Assembly (NCBI GenBank): GCA_018829445.1
Contig: JAHJTV010000008.1
Coordinates: 1-64,000, forward strand
Direction: 5' to 3'
Length of the DNA: 64,000 nt
From: a bacterium
GTDB lineage: Bacteria; SAR324; XYD2-FULL-50-16
The position numbers were made by a program, and so were the translations under genes. Below the pieces are notes generated by a model. The model ran no database searches and was not told where the DNA came from. It saw only the letters and a program-made list of their open reading frames with translations. Of this stretch, positions 17,703 through 26,161 are shown piece after piece. Each line of letters starts with the position of its first letter. The first letter of the stretch is position 1.

Positions 17703-19088
17703 TCATTCACAAAGGGCTTTATGTAATACTCTCTGGGCTTCGATAAACTCCTCTCTATGTACAATAAACTGCATATTGGTCTGCCGGGAAGTTTGTGAAA
17801 CGGCTAGAATATTTATCCCCTTTTTTGCGAGAGCTCTGGCTGCCATTGCCATAATGCCCGGTTTTGCAATGTTCGATCCTATGGCACAGACAATCGCAAC
17901 CGGTTCGGAGGTCACTCTCTCAAATTTTGCTTTGAGATCTCTCAATAACGCCCTGGAATAATTCTTATCTTTGACGATAATCTCAATTGTATTGGCATTT
18001 GTCATTTTGCAGATAAAAGAGACATCATGATTTTTCAGCACTTGCATGATTCTCAAATCAAATCCAACTTCACCGACCATGCGGGTGTCATGGATTATAA
18101 GAGTGGTTACTCTGTTTGAGCCCGTAATTATCTCTATTCTCGACTCGGGACAGACATAATTTTTTGTAATCAAAGTTCCTTCGTGTTCCGGCTCAAAAGC
18201 GTTTTTCACTCTGATGGCAATCCCGGCATTCTCAAGTGCCTTGGAAGCCTTGGGATGGATGGCTTCCATGTCAACATCCGCCAGCTGATCCGCCACGTCA
18301 GAGTTTGTGTTGCAGACCGGTTTTACATTGTCTATGCCTAGAATTTCCGGATCACCGGAGCATAAATGAAACTCTTTATGAATAATTGCTTCCTTTGCTT
18401 TCAGCAGCACAGCAATCTTGGAGAAGGTGACTTCGGAATACCCCCGGTCAAATTCACGCATAATTCCTTCTGTGCCCTTCGTATAACCAGTGGCAAAACA
18501 GATCGTCTTAGACGGATCAACCGTTTCAAATGCTTCTTTGATTCGCTCATCAATAGAACATTCCCGACCGTTTCCCCAACCGCTGAGATCAATAAAGGTA
18601 GCGTCGTAACCAAGATTTATTAATATATTGGTTGAATTATAGGCACTGTGCATCTCTCCCAAAGACGCCAGTAATTCCCGCGCTGACAGCAACAACTCCA
18701 TTTTGTTGACATAACCTGAAGCCATCACCACTTGCATACTCTCAAGCACTTTAACAGCCTGATCAATTCTATTGCTGATAAACTGGTTGGCATCGTCAAG
18801 ATCAAGTCCTATCCCGACAAAATACTTGTTGATTCCGAAAAGTTTCTTTTTCAGCTTTTTTATGGCTTGCTGATAATTCTGATGTTCTTCAAACAGTTTG
18901 TAGATTCCGGTTGTTTTGGATTTTTTATGCTCCAGCAAATCATTGGTGATGCCTCCATAAGCAGAAACCACATAGATCCGATTAAAAACCTCCCGCTTAT
19001 TGCAAAGAATAATGTTGTTAACAATTGCGCCAAAATCAGACATCGACGTACCGCCGATTTTTTCAATTCGTAACTTTTTTCTATTCAT
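17703..19088 (-). CDS. Aspartate kinase, ectoine-pathway type (Ask_Ect-like)
   Basis: This 461-residue enzyme should phosphorylate aspartate at the head of the aspartate-family pathway. The N-terminal motif is KIGGTSMSDF instead of the usual KFGGTSV, and YVVSAYGGITNDLLEHKKS follows. Both are, to my recollection, hallmarks of the specialised aspartokinase encoded with ectABC, which escapes feedback control. Two ACT-like domains occupy the C-terminal third. No ectA, ectB or ectC lies next to it. It could supply osmolyte synthesis from another locus or serve general amino-acid synthesis. The gene stands alone, with a hairpin downstream. Confidence 0.85.
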   Translation of the reverse strand: MNRKKLRIEKIGGTSMSDFGAIVNNIILCNKREVFNRIYVVSAYGGITNDLLEHKKSKTTGIYKLFEEHQNYQQAIKKLKKKLFGINKYFVGIGLDLDDANQFISNRIDQAVKVLESMQVVMASGYVNKMELLLSARELLASLGEMHSAYNSTNILINLGYDATFIDLSGWGNGRECSIDERIKEAFETVDPSKTICFATGYTKGTEGIMREFDRGYSEVTFSKIAVLLKAKEAIIHKEFHLCSGDPEILGIDNVKPVCNTNSDVADQLADVDMEAIHPKASKALENAGIAIRVKNAFEPEHEGTLITKNYVCPESRIEIITGSNRVTTLIIHDTRMVGEVGFDLRIMQVLKNHDVSFICKMTNANTIEIIVKDKNYSRALLRDLKAKFERVTSEPVAIVCAIGSNIAKPGIMAMAARALAKKGINILAVSQTSRQTNMQFIVHREEFIEAQRVLHKALCE

Positions 19089-19367
19089 TACCGGTTATTC
19101 ATATCTCATTTCTGCCTGTTGCCGTAAAACGGCTCCGGGACTGCAGTATATTATGTTCTCCAACCTTATCTGATAATACAAATTCGTTCAGTAGGTCAAT
19201 CGCATAACTTTCAAGGGTATGGCTAGGGCATGTTTATTATTGATTTTCATCTTTGTCTCTCCCAATATTTAGCTGTTCTACTTGCCGGTAGCTACTAACT
19301 GCTATCGGCAAACTGCTCATGATGAAAGATTGCATTGTTTTTGAAGGAGTTCCAAAAACTAAATATA

Positions 19368-19442
19368 TGTTCACTTTTTGTTCACTTTTATTATTGACAA
19401 GCTCCAGAATCTCGATCTATTATACACATATGTTCACTTTTG
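19368..19442 (+). promoter_or_regulatory. Sigma-70 promoter flanked by three TGTTCACTTTT repeats
   Basis: The -35 box TTGACA (19394-19399) and -10 box TATTAT (19418-19423) are 18 bp apart. The direct repeat TGTTCACTTTT occurs at 19368 and 19379 (11-bp period, just upstream of -35) and again at 19431 (over the expected start of transcription). The layout is that of a repressor or autoregulator operator set. The only gene it can serve is the small one starting at 19491. No other gene is visible in 19089-19490. Confidence 0.7.
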
Positions 19443-19490
19443 AGATTTCCCTAATAACATTCTTTTATCTCTGGCTGAAAAAGGTTTGAT

Positions 19491-19769
19491 ATGGAAATAG
19501 TTAACAAATTCAATATTTATGAATACTTAAATCGGAATGGTGATCCTGTGGAGTTTGTTTGTGATGGTCATATTGATTCAATAGCTTTTCGGGAGAAGTG
19601 TTACCAGGACTATTTTGTTAAACCCATGGTCATCCGCCACCAGTGGCGAAAAACAAGAAAAATCGTTGAACGAAATCAAGGGAAGAAATTTGTAAAAAGT
19701 TACACCAAAATGATAAGTTGCACCCCCGGAGAGTTGGGGGCTACCCCGGTTACAGTGGGTTTGGTTTAG
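19491..19769 (+). CDS. Small protein of unknown function with own promoter, operators and terminator
   Basis: I do not recognise this 92-residue protein. It is soluble and basic in the middle (HQWRKTRKIVERNQGKKFVK) and contains two cysteines in its N-terminal half. The ATG follows AAAAAGG at good spacing. A consensus-like promoter with three repeated operator-like sites lies 50-120 bp upstream, and a strong terminator lies 45 bp downstream, so expression and tight control are likely. The last 20 residues come from a locally GC-rich, C/G-tract-containing stretch unlike the first part. The gene may therefore be the truncated 5' end of something longer. A DNA-binding or mobile-element-derived protein is possible but unsupported. 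Confidence 0.5.
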   Translation: MEIVNKFNIYEYLNRNGDPVEFVCDGHIDSIAFREKCYQDYFVKPMVIRHQWRKTRKIVERNQGKKFVKSYTKMISCTPGELGATPVTVGLV

Positions 19770-19813
19770 ATCCCGTTCGGTCACCTCCAAAGAGTTGTAC
19801 GGAATAATATTTG

Positions 19814-19848
19814 CCCCCCGACTGCAATGTCGGGGGGGTGTTGTTTTT
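19814..19848 (+). terminator. Strong intrinsic terminator
   Basis: CCCCCCGAC and GTCGGGGGG form a perfect 9-bp stem around TGCAAT, followed by TGTTGTTTTT. It ends the small gene at 19491-19769. Confidence 0.8.
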
Positions 19849-20094
19849 CGGCTCTCTTGCAAAATCGATTCTATTTTTTCCACTCTGCTTCCTTCAAATA
19901 TCTTATTTATCCTACAACCGTTTTTATCCATTCTGTTTGTTTCACTGCAATAAAAACTCCGAAAAAATCAAAATCTTGACTCTTAAATGAGTGTTGTCAT
20001 TTTAACTTGAAATCCTTTTTCGATACAGTAACTATAAACAGAATGAGACTTTGTCTGTTACCATCAAAATAAAATCGTGAAGAATTGGATTATT

Positions 20095-21933
20095 ATGACG
20101 GAAGAGAAAACGGATTCGACCATATCATGGAAAAATGCGCGATTGGAAATACGAGGAAAACACAATATATATTTTTTTGAAAGAAAACATATTCTCAGGA
20201 TCATTCTTACTTTCGTTTTATTGATTGTTGCAGGATGTTATTTAAAAGCAGTTTTTTTTAAAGATTCCGCAAAGATCATATGGCAGCAGGGAGATATTTT
20301 ACTGCTCAATGAACAATCAAACGAGTGGCACGTACTGACTGAATCGAGATTTTCTTCCGAAGCAACGTTGAAGATGGAAGGACAAACCGGTAAAGTATCA
20401 ACACCCGAAGAAACCAGTCATCTGGAAGTTGAATCCGAACATTTAAGTGGAAAGAAAGCAGTGCTGCGATATGACGCCTCGGTGACTGCAATTTTGACTG
20501 AGGGATCGATTATCAAGAGAACCATCTCACCAGAAAAGTTATTCAATTTCGATTTGCAGGGATTGGTTTATCTTACCTGGCAGCCCACTTCCGATAATCA
20601 GGTATACAGGATTAGCATCAATGGCCTTTTGTTGGAAACGTCCGGCTCAACTCTTATTCATTTTATTGAAGGTGGCGAATCAAAACTTAGCTTGATCGAA
20701 GGTAATCTATGGGTTCTACCTGGGCAACAGAAGTTTGTAAAAGTTTCTGATCATTTAAAAATTATTTCGGGCAAAGTGGCGATAGGGAGCCTGCATGCTA
20801 TTGTTTATAACGAAAATATGTTCTCCGTAGAGAAACGTTCTGAAGAGACGGATTTAATCCGACGATCATCTTTTTTACCGGGATTTGATGGTGAAGGAAA
20901 TTACCGGCAGGTGGCAACGGCACATCTTTCTTCAGGCGAATATCATCTGATTCGAAATGGAAAAACCTATCTGGTTAGTGAATTCATTATTCCGATTATG
21001 AAAGGTGATAAGATCATCAATTCATCCAATAATCCCTTGTTAATAAAATTTGAATCCGGTGATCTGATGCGTCTCTATCCGGAATCAGAGATATCGGTTC
21101 CCGAATCAGATTTTGAACAGGGCAAACCACCTCTGCTAATGGTTGTTCATGGTGATGTTACCAAAAATCAACAAAAAGAATCTTTTATTGTCAATGGAAG
21201 GATTCGCATTAAAATCGATAAAAAAAACCTAACCCGGCGCATTGTATTCAGAACTTCCATAGCTATGATCACTGTTAAAGGAACAGACTTTGAAATCAAC
21301 GCAACAGATGCCAGAGTTGAAACCCTGGTTGCCACAGGAACAGTGTGCTATAGCGACTTAAATGAGAAAAAGATCGTTGAGATTAACAGAGGCTACATGA
21401 GTTATATCGACAATGATGGACTTCCTGTTAATCCTGTCATTATACCACCGGAAAGATTTAAGAGTCTTTTGGAAGATTCTTTTGGCAAGGAAAATAAACC
21501 GATCCTGATTTCAAAAAACCAGGATTTGAAACGGCTCAGTATAAAAAAAGGAGAAATTCTAAAATTTGAATGGAGTAAACCCATACAAGAATCAAATATT
21601 GTCCTTTCCGAAAGTTCATATCCCTTAATTAAAACAGAAGATCCACGTATTGTGATGCTGACGCGTAAAATGCTTAATGGAGTTGTTGCCGGTAAATACT
21701 CTGTCAGATTGGAAGCGAAAGATATTAATGAAATATGGGGAGAAGTCGAAGCCCAATTGAGTGTTCTACCGGAACAAAGCCTCAGCTTTCTTTGCGATCC
21801 CAAAAAGGCAATCTTTGATCAAAAAGAAACAGAGGCGATTAAAGCGTTCCAACAAGAGACAAATATCCGGGTCGATGGCATTGTCGGTCCGGAGACACGC
21901 TCGAAAATTCAGGAGATGTTGAATTGCCAATAA
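20095..21933 (+). CDS. FecR-domain membrane protein with C-terminal peptidoglycan-binding domain
   Basis: This 612-residue protein has a short cytoplasmic N-terminus and one membrane helix (about residues 37-55). A long periplasmic region follows, with FecR-like beta-rich segments; the clearest is AMITVKGTDFEINATDARVETLVATG. A Leu/Ile-rich region follows, and the last 50 residues are a PG_binding_1 domain ending in IRVDGIVGPETRSKIQEML. Classical FecR proteins relay outer-membrane receptor signals to sigma factors. No sigma factor or receptor lies nearby, so a cell-wall-associated role is likelier. The ATG at 20095 is preferred; a GTG at 20077 is also in frame. Confidence 0.8.
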   Translation: MTEEKTDSTISWKNARLEIRGKHNIYFFERKHILRIILTFVLLIVAGCYLKAVFFKDSAKIIWQQGDILLLNEQSNEWHVLTESRFSSEATLKMEGQTGKVSTPEETSHLEVESEHLSGKKAVLRYDASVTAILTEGSIIKRTISPEKLFNFDLQGLVYLTWQPTSDNQVYRISINGLLLETSGSTLIHFIEGGESKLSLIEGNLWVLPGQQKFVKVSDHLKIISGKVAIGSLHAIVYNENMFSVEKRSEETDLIRRSSFLPGFDGEGNYRQVATAHLSSGEYHLIRNGKTYLVSEFIIPIMKGDKIINSSNNPLLIKFESGDLMRLYPESEISVPESDFEQGKPPLLMVVHGDVTKNQQKESFIVNGRIRIKIDKKNLTRRIVFRTSIAMITVKGTDFEINATDARVETLVATGTVCYSDLNEKKIVEINRGYMSYIDNDGLPVNPVIIPPERFKSLLEDSFGKENKPILISKNQDLKRLSIKKGEILKFEWSKPIQESNIVLSESSYPLIKTEDPRIVMLTRKMLNGVVAGKYSVRLEAKDINEIWGEVEAQLSVLPEQSLSFLCDPKKAIFDQKETEAIKAFQQETNIRVDGIVGPETRSKIQEMLNCQ

Positions 21934-22092
21934 TCCGACTTTTGACGCAATGCCCAAAACCAACCAGCCGGATGCTGAAGTATTGAAAAGCAAAACCCCC
22001 TTTTTCATATTTTGCGAAAGGCACAAGGTAAAACTGGTTGCGTCTCAGGCAATAAGATACGCTTCAACCGTTTTAAACTGAATCAGATCTAC

Positions 22093-22542
22093 CTACTTCT
22101 TCTCAGTATCCTCTATCATCTTAGCTACATCATGAAAGCCATATTGAAATGCATAGTCTAATGCTGTGTTATTCCATGCGTCACGAAGGTGTTTATTAGC
22201 CCCAAATTCCAATAAAACTTCCGTAACGTATTTATGGCCGTAAAATGCTGCGAAATGCAGCGGTGTATAACCGTTATATTTTGGCTGTTTTTTGGTACGT
22301 GTTTTGGGAAGATCAACATTGGCTCCATTTTCCAATAAGTACCTCGCAATCTGGTGATTGCCGTTATAGGCCGCCCAAGTTAATGGTGTCCATCCCTGGT
22401 TTCTTTCATTGGGATCGGAGCCATGTTCAATGTAATACTTAACGTCTATATAGCTTTGTCGACTGGCAGCACGGTTTATGTTATTGGTACATGCCGATAG
22501 CAAAAAAGCGATTCCAATAAAGGTCAGAATTTTTCTTCCCAT
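22093..22542 (-). CDS. Ankyrin-repeat lipoprotein
   Basis: This 149-residue protein has a signal peptide with lipobox LSAC (cysteine at residue 18), so it is probably lipid-anchored in the envelope. Three to four ankyrin repeats follow, including GWTPLTWAAYNGNHQIARYL and GYTPLHFAAFYGHKYVTEVL. Such repeats form protein-binding solenoids; the partner is unknown. GAGGAAAAATG gives a strong start. It converges with the FecR-like gene. I see nothing but a possible promoter (TATAAT near 22816) in the 22543-22920 gap before the CDF gene. Confidence 0.85.
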   Translation of the reverse strand: MGRKILTFIGIAFLLSACTNNINRAASRQSYIDVKYYIEHGSDPNERNQGWTPLTWAAYNGNHQIARYLLENGANVDLPKTRTKKQPKYNGYTPLHFAAFYGHKYVTEVLLEFGANKHLRDAWNNTALDYAFQYGFHDVAKMIEDTEKK

Positions 22543-22920
22543 TTTTCCTCTTTTATTAAATTCCAGTTTTGAAAAAACTCACGTTAAAAATCGAACTTTT
22601 ACGATCATAGGGAATTGTAAATCCAAGGTCAAGGAAATATCTTCGGTCATAAACCGCTATTTTCAGCTTTATAACTCTCAATCTTGAGTTAGAAGATATA
22701 GATCTCCGTTTTGAGGTTTTCTATAAAAAAACGTTTACAGGATGAGTGGCTTGGGAATCCGGATTACAATCATTACTTTTTCCACTTCTATTAATTTGAC
22801 CTTAACCGACATCTGTATAATAATTGGTCTTTGTAAAACGACTAATTTGGGGTTCTGATGTGTAAACATCTGGTTAAATGCCAAAAAAAAATAAAAACGG
22901 ATTGATTAAAGAGGTATTTT

Positions 22921-23826
22921 ATGGACGATCAGCATCCCTCCGGTTTAAACAATCAAAAAGAGATAGCAGATCAGAGAAGAAAGCTTTCCTATATAGAAGG
23001 ATGGTTATCGGTCTTTATTAATACTATACTATTCGGATTAAAATACTGGGCCGGTGTAACTTCCGGATCGGTTGCCGTGATGGCAGATGCCTGGCATACG
23101 CTCTCGGATTCCATGACATCAATTGTGGTACTGGTCGGAGCTAAAATTTCCGGGAAATCAGCAGATGAGGAACATCCTTTCGGCCATGACAGGGCTGAAT
23201 TAATAGCATCAATAATTATTGGCGTATTACTGGCTGTTGTTGGACTGAATTTTTTAATAGAGGCTATCAATAGACTGAGACATCATGAAACAGCCGAATA
23301 TGACTGGTTTGTTGTGTTCGTATTCGTACTCTCGATATTGTTTAAAGAGGGACTGGCCCAGTTCTCAATTCGAGCGGGAAAAAAAACAGGCTCAAGGGCA
23401 TTAAAAGCTGACGGATGGCATCACAGAAGTGATGCCATTGCTTCCTTCATCATTGTTATTGGTGTATTCGTCGGACACTACTTTTGGTGGGTCGATGGCG
23501 TTTTAGGAATCCTGGTTGCACTGTTAATTCTGTATGCAACCTATGAGATTATGCGGGAATCAATTAATCCCTTGATCGGGGAAAAACCAAATGAGCAACT
23601 GATCAACCGCTTGCAGAAGCTTACCACAGCGGAAATCGGAAAAGAGTTTGACCTCCACCACATCCATGTCCACAACTATGGTGCGTCTACCGAGCTAACC
23701 TTTCATATAAAATTCTTAAAGGAAATAGGTTTTAAACAAGCCCACAAAAGCATTACCAGAATTGAAAAACAGTTGAAAGATGATTTTAACATTGACGCAA
23801 CCATTCACTTTGAACCTGATGATTAG
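22921..23826 (+). CDS. Cation diffusion facilitator (CDF) metal exporter
   Basis: This 301-residue protein has six membrane helices and a C-terminal cytoplasmic domain. Metal-site residues of the CDF family are visible in VMADAWHTLSDS (helix 2) and in KADGWHHRSDAIAS (helix 5). HPFGHDRAE lies between helices 2 and 3. The H-x-x-x-D pattern in both helices fits zinc or iron/manganese efflux driven by proton exchange. The C-terminal HHIHVHNYG is histidine-rich and typical of metal-sensing dimers. AGAGG precedes the ATG. It is monocistronic or loosely linked to murB, 82 bp downstream. Confidence 0.92.
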   Translation: MDDQHPSGLNNQKEIADQRRKLSYIEGWLSVFINTILFGLKYWAGVTSGSVAVMADAWHTLSDSMTSIVVLVGAKISGKSADEEHPFGHDRAELIASIIIGVLLAVVGLNFLIEAINRLRHHETAEYDWFVVFVFVLSILFKEGLAQFSIRAGKKTGSRALKADGWHHRSDAIASFIIVIGVFVGHYFWWVDGVLGILVALLILYATYEIMRESINPLIGEKPNEQLINRLQKLTTAEIGKEFDLHHIHVHNYGASTELTFHIKFLKEIGFKQAHKSITRIEKQLKDDFNIDATIHFEPDD

Positions 23827-23908
23827 TTGTTTTTTGACCTCCTCACTTTTGGGACTTTTTTTATAGAGGAGTCCAGATTCTTTTCGAATTTCAATTCACG
23901 TAAAAACT

Positions 23909-24856
23909 TTGGAAACAGCTTTAAAAGAGATCAGTTACTATAAAACAGGTGGTACGGTCGATCAGCTTTATGCTCCCGGATCAGTAAAAGAGCTTGCTGA
24001 TGTGATGCGAGAAATCCATAATCGAAAATTGCCCTACTTTCTGTTGGGAGCTGGAAGCAATTCACTTATTATGGATGAACATTGGCCTGGAGCCGTCGTT
24101 ATCTTCAGCAATCTGAATTCAATCACCGTACATGGAACAAAGGTGATTGCAGAAGCCGGTGTTGATAACACGATTTTTGCTGAAAACTGTCTTGAAATGT
24201 CGCTTGGTGGAGCAAGTTGGATGTATAATTTACCGGGACAACTTGGCTCAACCATTCGCATGAATGCCAGGTGTTATGGTGGCGAAATAAGTCGGATTGT
24301 TCAATCAGTGACTGCTGTTAGCGAGAATGGTAAAATCAGGCAATATCGGGCAGATGAAGTTTTTATTGGTTATAAGAATACTGTTTTTATGTCTAACAAG
24401 GAAGTGGTCGCCCTGGCAGAATTTTCACTGTTTCATGATGAGCAGGTCGATATCCTGGAGCTAATGGAACATTGTAAAGTCGATCGCGAGAAAAAGCAGC
24501 AGTTTTTATACCCTTCCTGTGGATGCGTTTTTAAGAATAATTACTCAGTCGGTGTTCCCAGTGGGCTTCTCTTGGATAAAGCCGATGTAAGAGAGTTGAG
24601 CTCCGATTATGTAGAGATTAGCCCTTATCATGCAAATTTTGTATTTAATAAGGGGGCTTCAGCCCGAGAAATACTGGAAACGACACTGAAAATGCGGGAT
24701 ATTGTTTACAAATTATTCGGGGTCTGGCTGGAGTATGAAATGGAAATTCTGGGAATCATACCGGATGACCTCAAATCAAAAGTGGCGGAATCTAGACTTT
24801 CAAAACCCAAAGAGCAGAAACTGAAAGCATTGAGGGAGGAATTTCATGAAAGTTAG
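23909..24856 (+). CDS. murB: UDP-N-acetylmuramate dehydrogenase
   Basis: This 315-residue FAD enzyme should reduce UDP-GlcNAc-enolpyruvate to UDP-MurNAc in peptidoglycan synthesis. The FAD-binding segment is LLGAGSNSLI. The substrate-domain motif YPSCGCVFKNN aligns with E. coli NAGSFFKN, so the catalytic serine position (E. coli S229) is cysteine here (C206). The C-terminal glutamate motif LEYEMEILG is present. The start is uncertain: the only near in-frame codon is TTG at 23909, without a clear ribosome site. murB usually sits in the dcw cluster but is isolated here. An extra C-terminal tail rich in Lys/Leu follows. Confidence 0.85.
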   Translation: METALKEISYYKTGGTVDQLYAPGSVKELADVMREIHNRKLPYFLLGAGSNSLIMDEHWPGAVVIFSNLNSITVHGTKVIAEAGVDNTIFAENCLEMSLGGASWMYNLPGQLGSTIRMNARCYGGEISRIVQSVTAVSENGKIRQYRADEVFIGYKNTVFMSNKEVVALAEFSLFHDEQVDILELMEHCKVDREKKQQFLYPSCGCVFKNNYSVGVPSGLLLDKADVRELSSDYVEISPYHANFVFNKGASAREILETTLKMRDIVYKLFGVWLEYEMEILGIIPDDLKSKVAESRLSKPKEQKLKALREEFHES

Positions 24857-24934
24857 CCGTTGAATGCTGTTTACTGGAGACTGTTGATTCCAAAAAACAA
24901 TTCTTTCAATCTTTTAGCAAAAACCACAAAATAA

Positions 24935-25882
24935 ATGATGAGTTCTCAAGAGGACATTTTTACCTTGGATATCCCTCCCAGTATTGTTTTACTGTTCATC
25001 ATCATTCTGATTCTTGGTTATTTCATATTCCGCTCGGAAATCAATCCGGTGATACTCTATGGATGGAATAAAATAGGGAGTATGTTTCAGAAATTTCATT
25101 TTCCTTTTAAGAGAAGAACCGGTAATAAAAAAACGACAGTAAAACGCAAGCATTTTCACTTTGATGTGAAGGCTCTGGAAAGCCAGATGATATTTATTGA
25201 AGGTGGATGTTTTCAGATGGGTGATCTGTTTAATGAGGGCGCTTCAAATGAATATCCCCTTCATGAAGTCTGGCTGAGTGACTATTACCTGAGCGACCGG
25301 TTGGTAACACAAGAGCAGTGGATTGGCGTCATGGGAAACAATCTGTCCCGGTTCTCATATCATAAAACTCTACCTGTGGAAAATGTAAGTTATGATGATG
25401 CTTTGGAGTTTATCTCACGGATCAATGCTGCCTGTGATGAAAAATACAGACTTCCCACGGAAGCGGAGTGGGAATTTGCTGCGAGAGAACGTGGTAGAGA
25501 TGTTCGATTTGGCAATGGTAAAAACATTGCCGATCCCTCTGAGATTAACTTCAATGCGGATATTTCGTTCTTGCGTAAATACTCACGCCCGGGAAAATTT
25601 TTTAAAGGTCCATCACCGGTTGGCAGTTTTCCGGCAAATGCCCTGGGTTTATTTGATATGAGTGGCAACCTTTTTGAATGGTTGTTGGATTATTATCAGG
25701 ATTCAGCGTATCTGCATCATACGATACTTGATCCGGTTTGCACACACAAAAACAGTTTTAGAGTAGCGCGGGGAGGGAGCTGGAATAATCATGCTTCGCG
25801 AATTCGCTGCAGTTGCCGCAGTTATTTCAACCCCAGTGTCAGAAATTCATTGGTTGGATTTAGGCTGGCAAAATCAAAATAA
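24935..25882 (+). CDS. FGE/sulfatase-modifying-factor-like domain protein, membrane-anchored
   Basis: This 315-residue protein has an N-terminal membrane helix (about residues 13-33), a basic linker, and an FGE-sulfatase (SUMF1-type) domain. Typical motifs are FIEGGCFQMGD, LPTEAEWEFAAR, GLFDMSGNLFEWLLD and VARGGSWNNH. True formylglycine-generating enzymes need two C-terminal copper-binding cysteines after RGGS. Here the first position is Asn/His, and only a later CSCR cluster is present. It is therefore probably not a sulfatase activator, and no sulfatase lies in the window. It may be a structural or binding version of the fold. No good ribosome site is seen. Confidence 0.8.
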   Translation: MMSSQEDIFTLDIPPSIVLLFIIILILGYFIFRSEINPVILYGWNKIGSMFQKFHFPFKRRTGNKKTTVKRKHFHFDVKALESQMIFIEGGCFQMGDLFNEGASNEYPLHEVWLSDYYLSDRLVTQEQWIGVMGNNLSRFSYHKTLPVENVSYDDALEFISRINAACDEKYRLPTEAEWEFAARERGRDVRFGNGKNIADPSEINFNADISFLRKYSRPGKFFKGPSPVGSFPANALGLFDMSGNLFEWLLDYYQDSAYLHHTILDPVCTHKNSFRVARGGSWNNHASRIRCSCRSYFNPSVRNSLVGFRLAKSK

Positions 25883-26161
25883 TCCAATTTATTCAGCAGT
25901 ATCTATCATTGAATGGCTGTGTTGTCTCTTCGTAGGAGATGATGCTCTGCACCAGATTCGTTTTATTGAGAATCTCTTCCAACCGGAATACCAGATCTCC
26001 TGTTGTAATTACAGCAAAGCCACTCTACATTGCTTCACCTCGCAATCCCAATAAACGATTAATCCATATTCTCTTGCTAACGACGCCAGCTTCCCCCGTA
26101 TGAGTAGTCTGCGATACAGGGAAATCCTTTTATCTTCGTAATATGATTGGCTAAATCACGG

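Noticed and set aside
17703..19088. Complete ectoine operon
   Set aside because: Only the aspartokinase is present; no ectA, ectB or ectC lies on either side.
19578..19931. 117-residue minus-strand ORF
   Set aside because: It lies opposite a gene with its own promoter and terminator and has no start signal or recognisable product.
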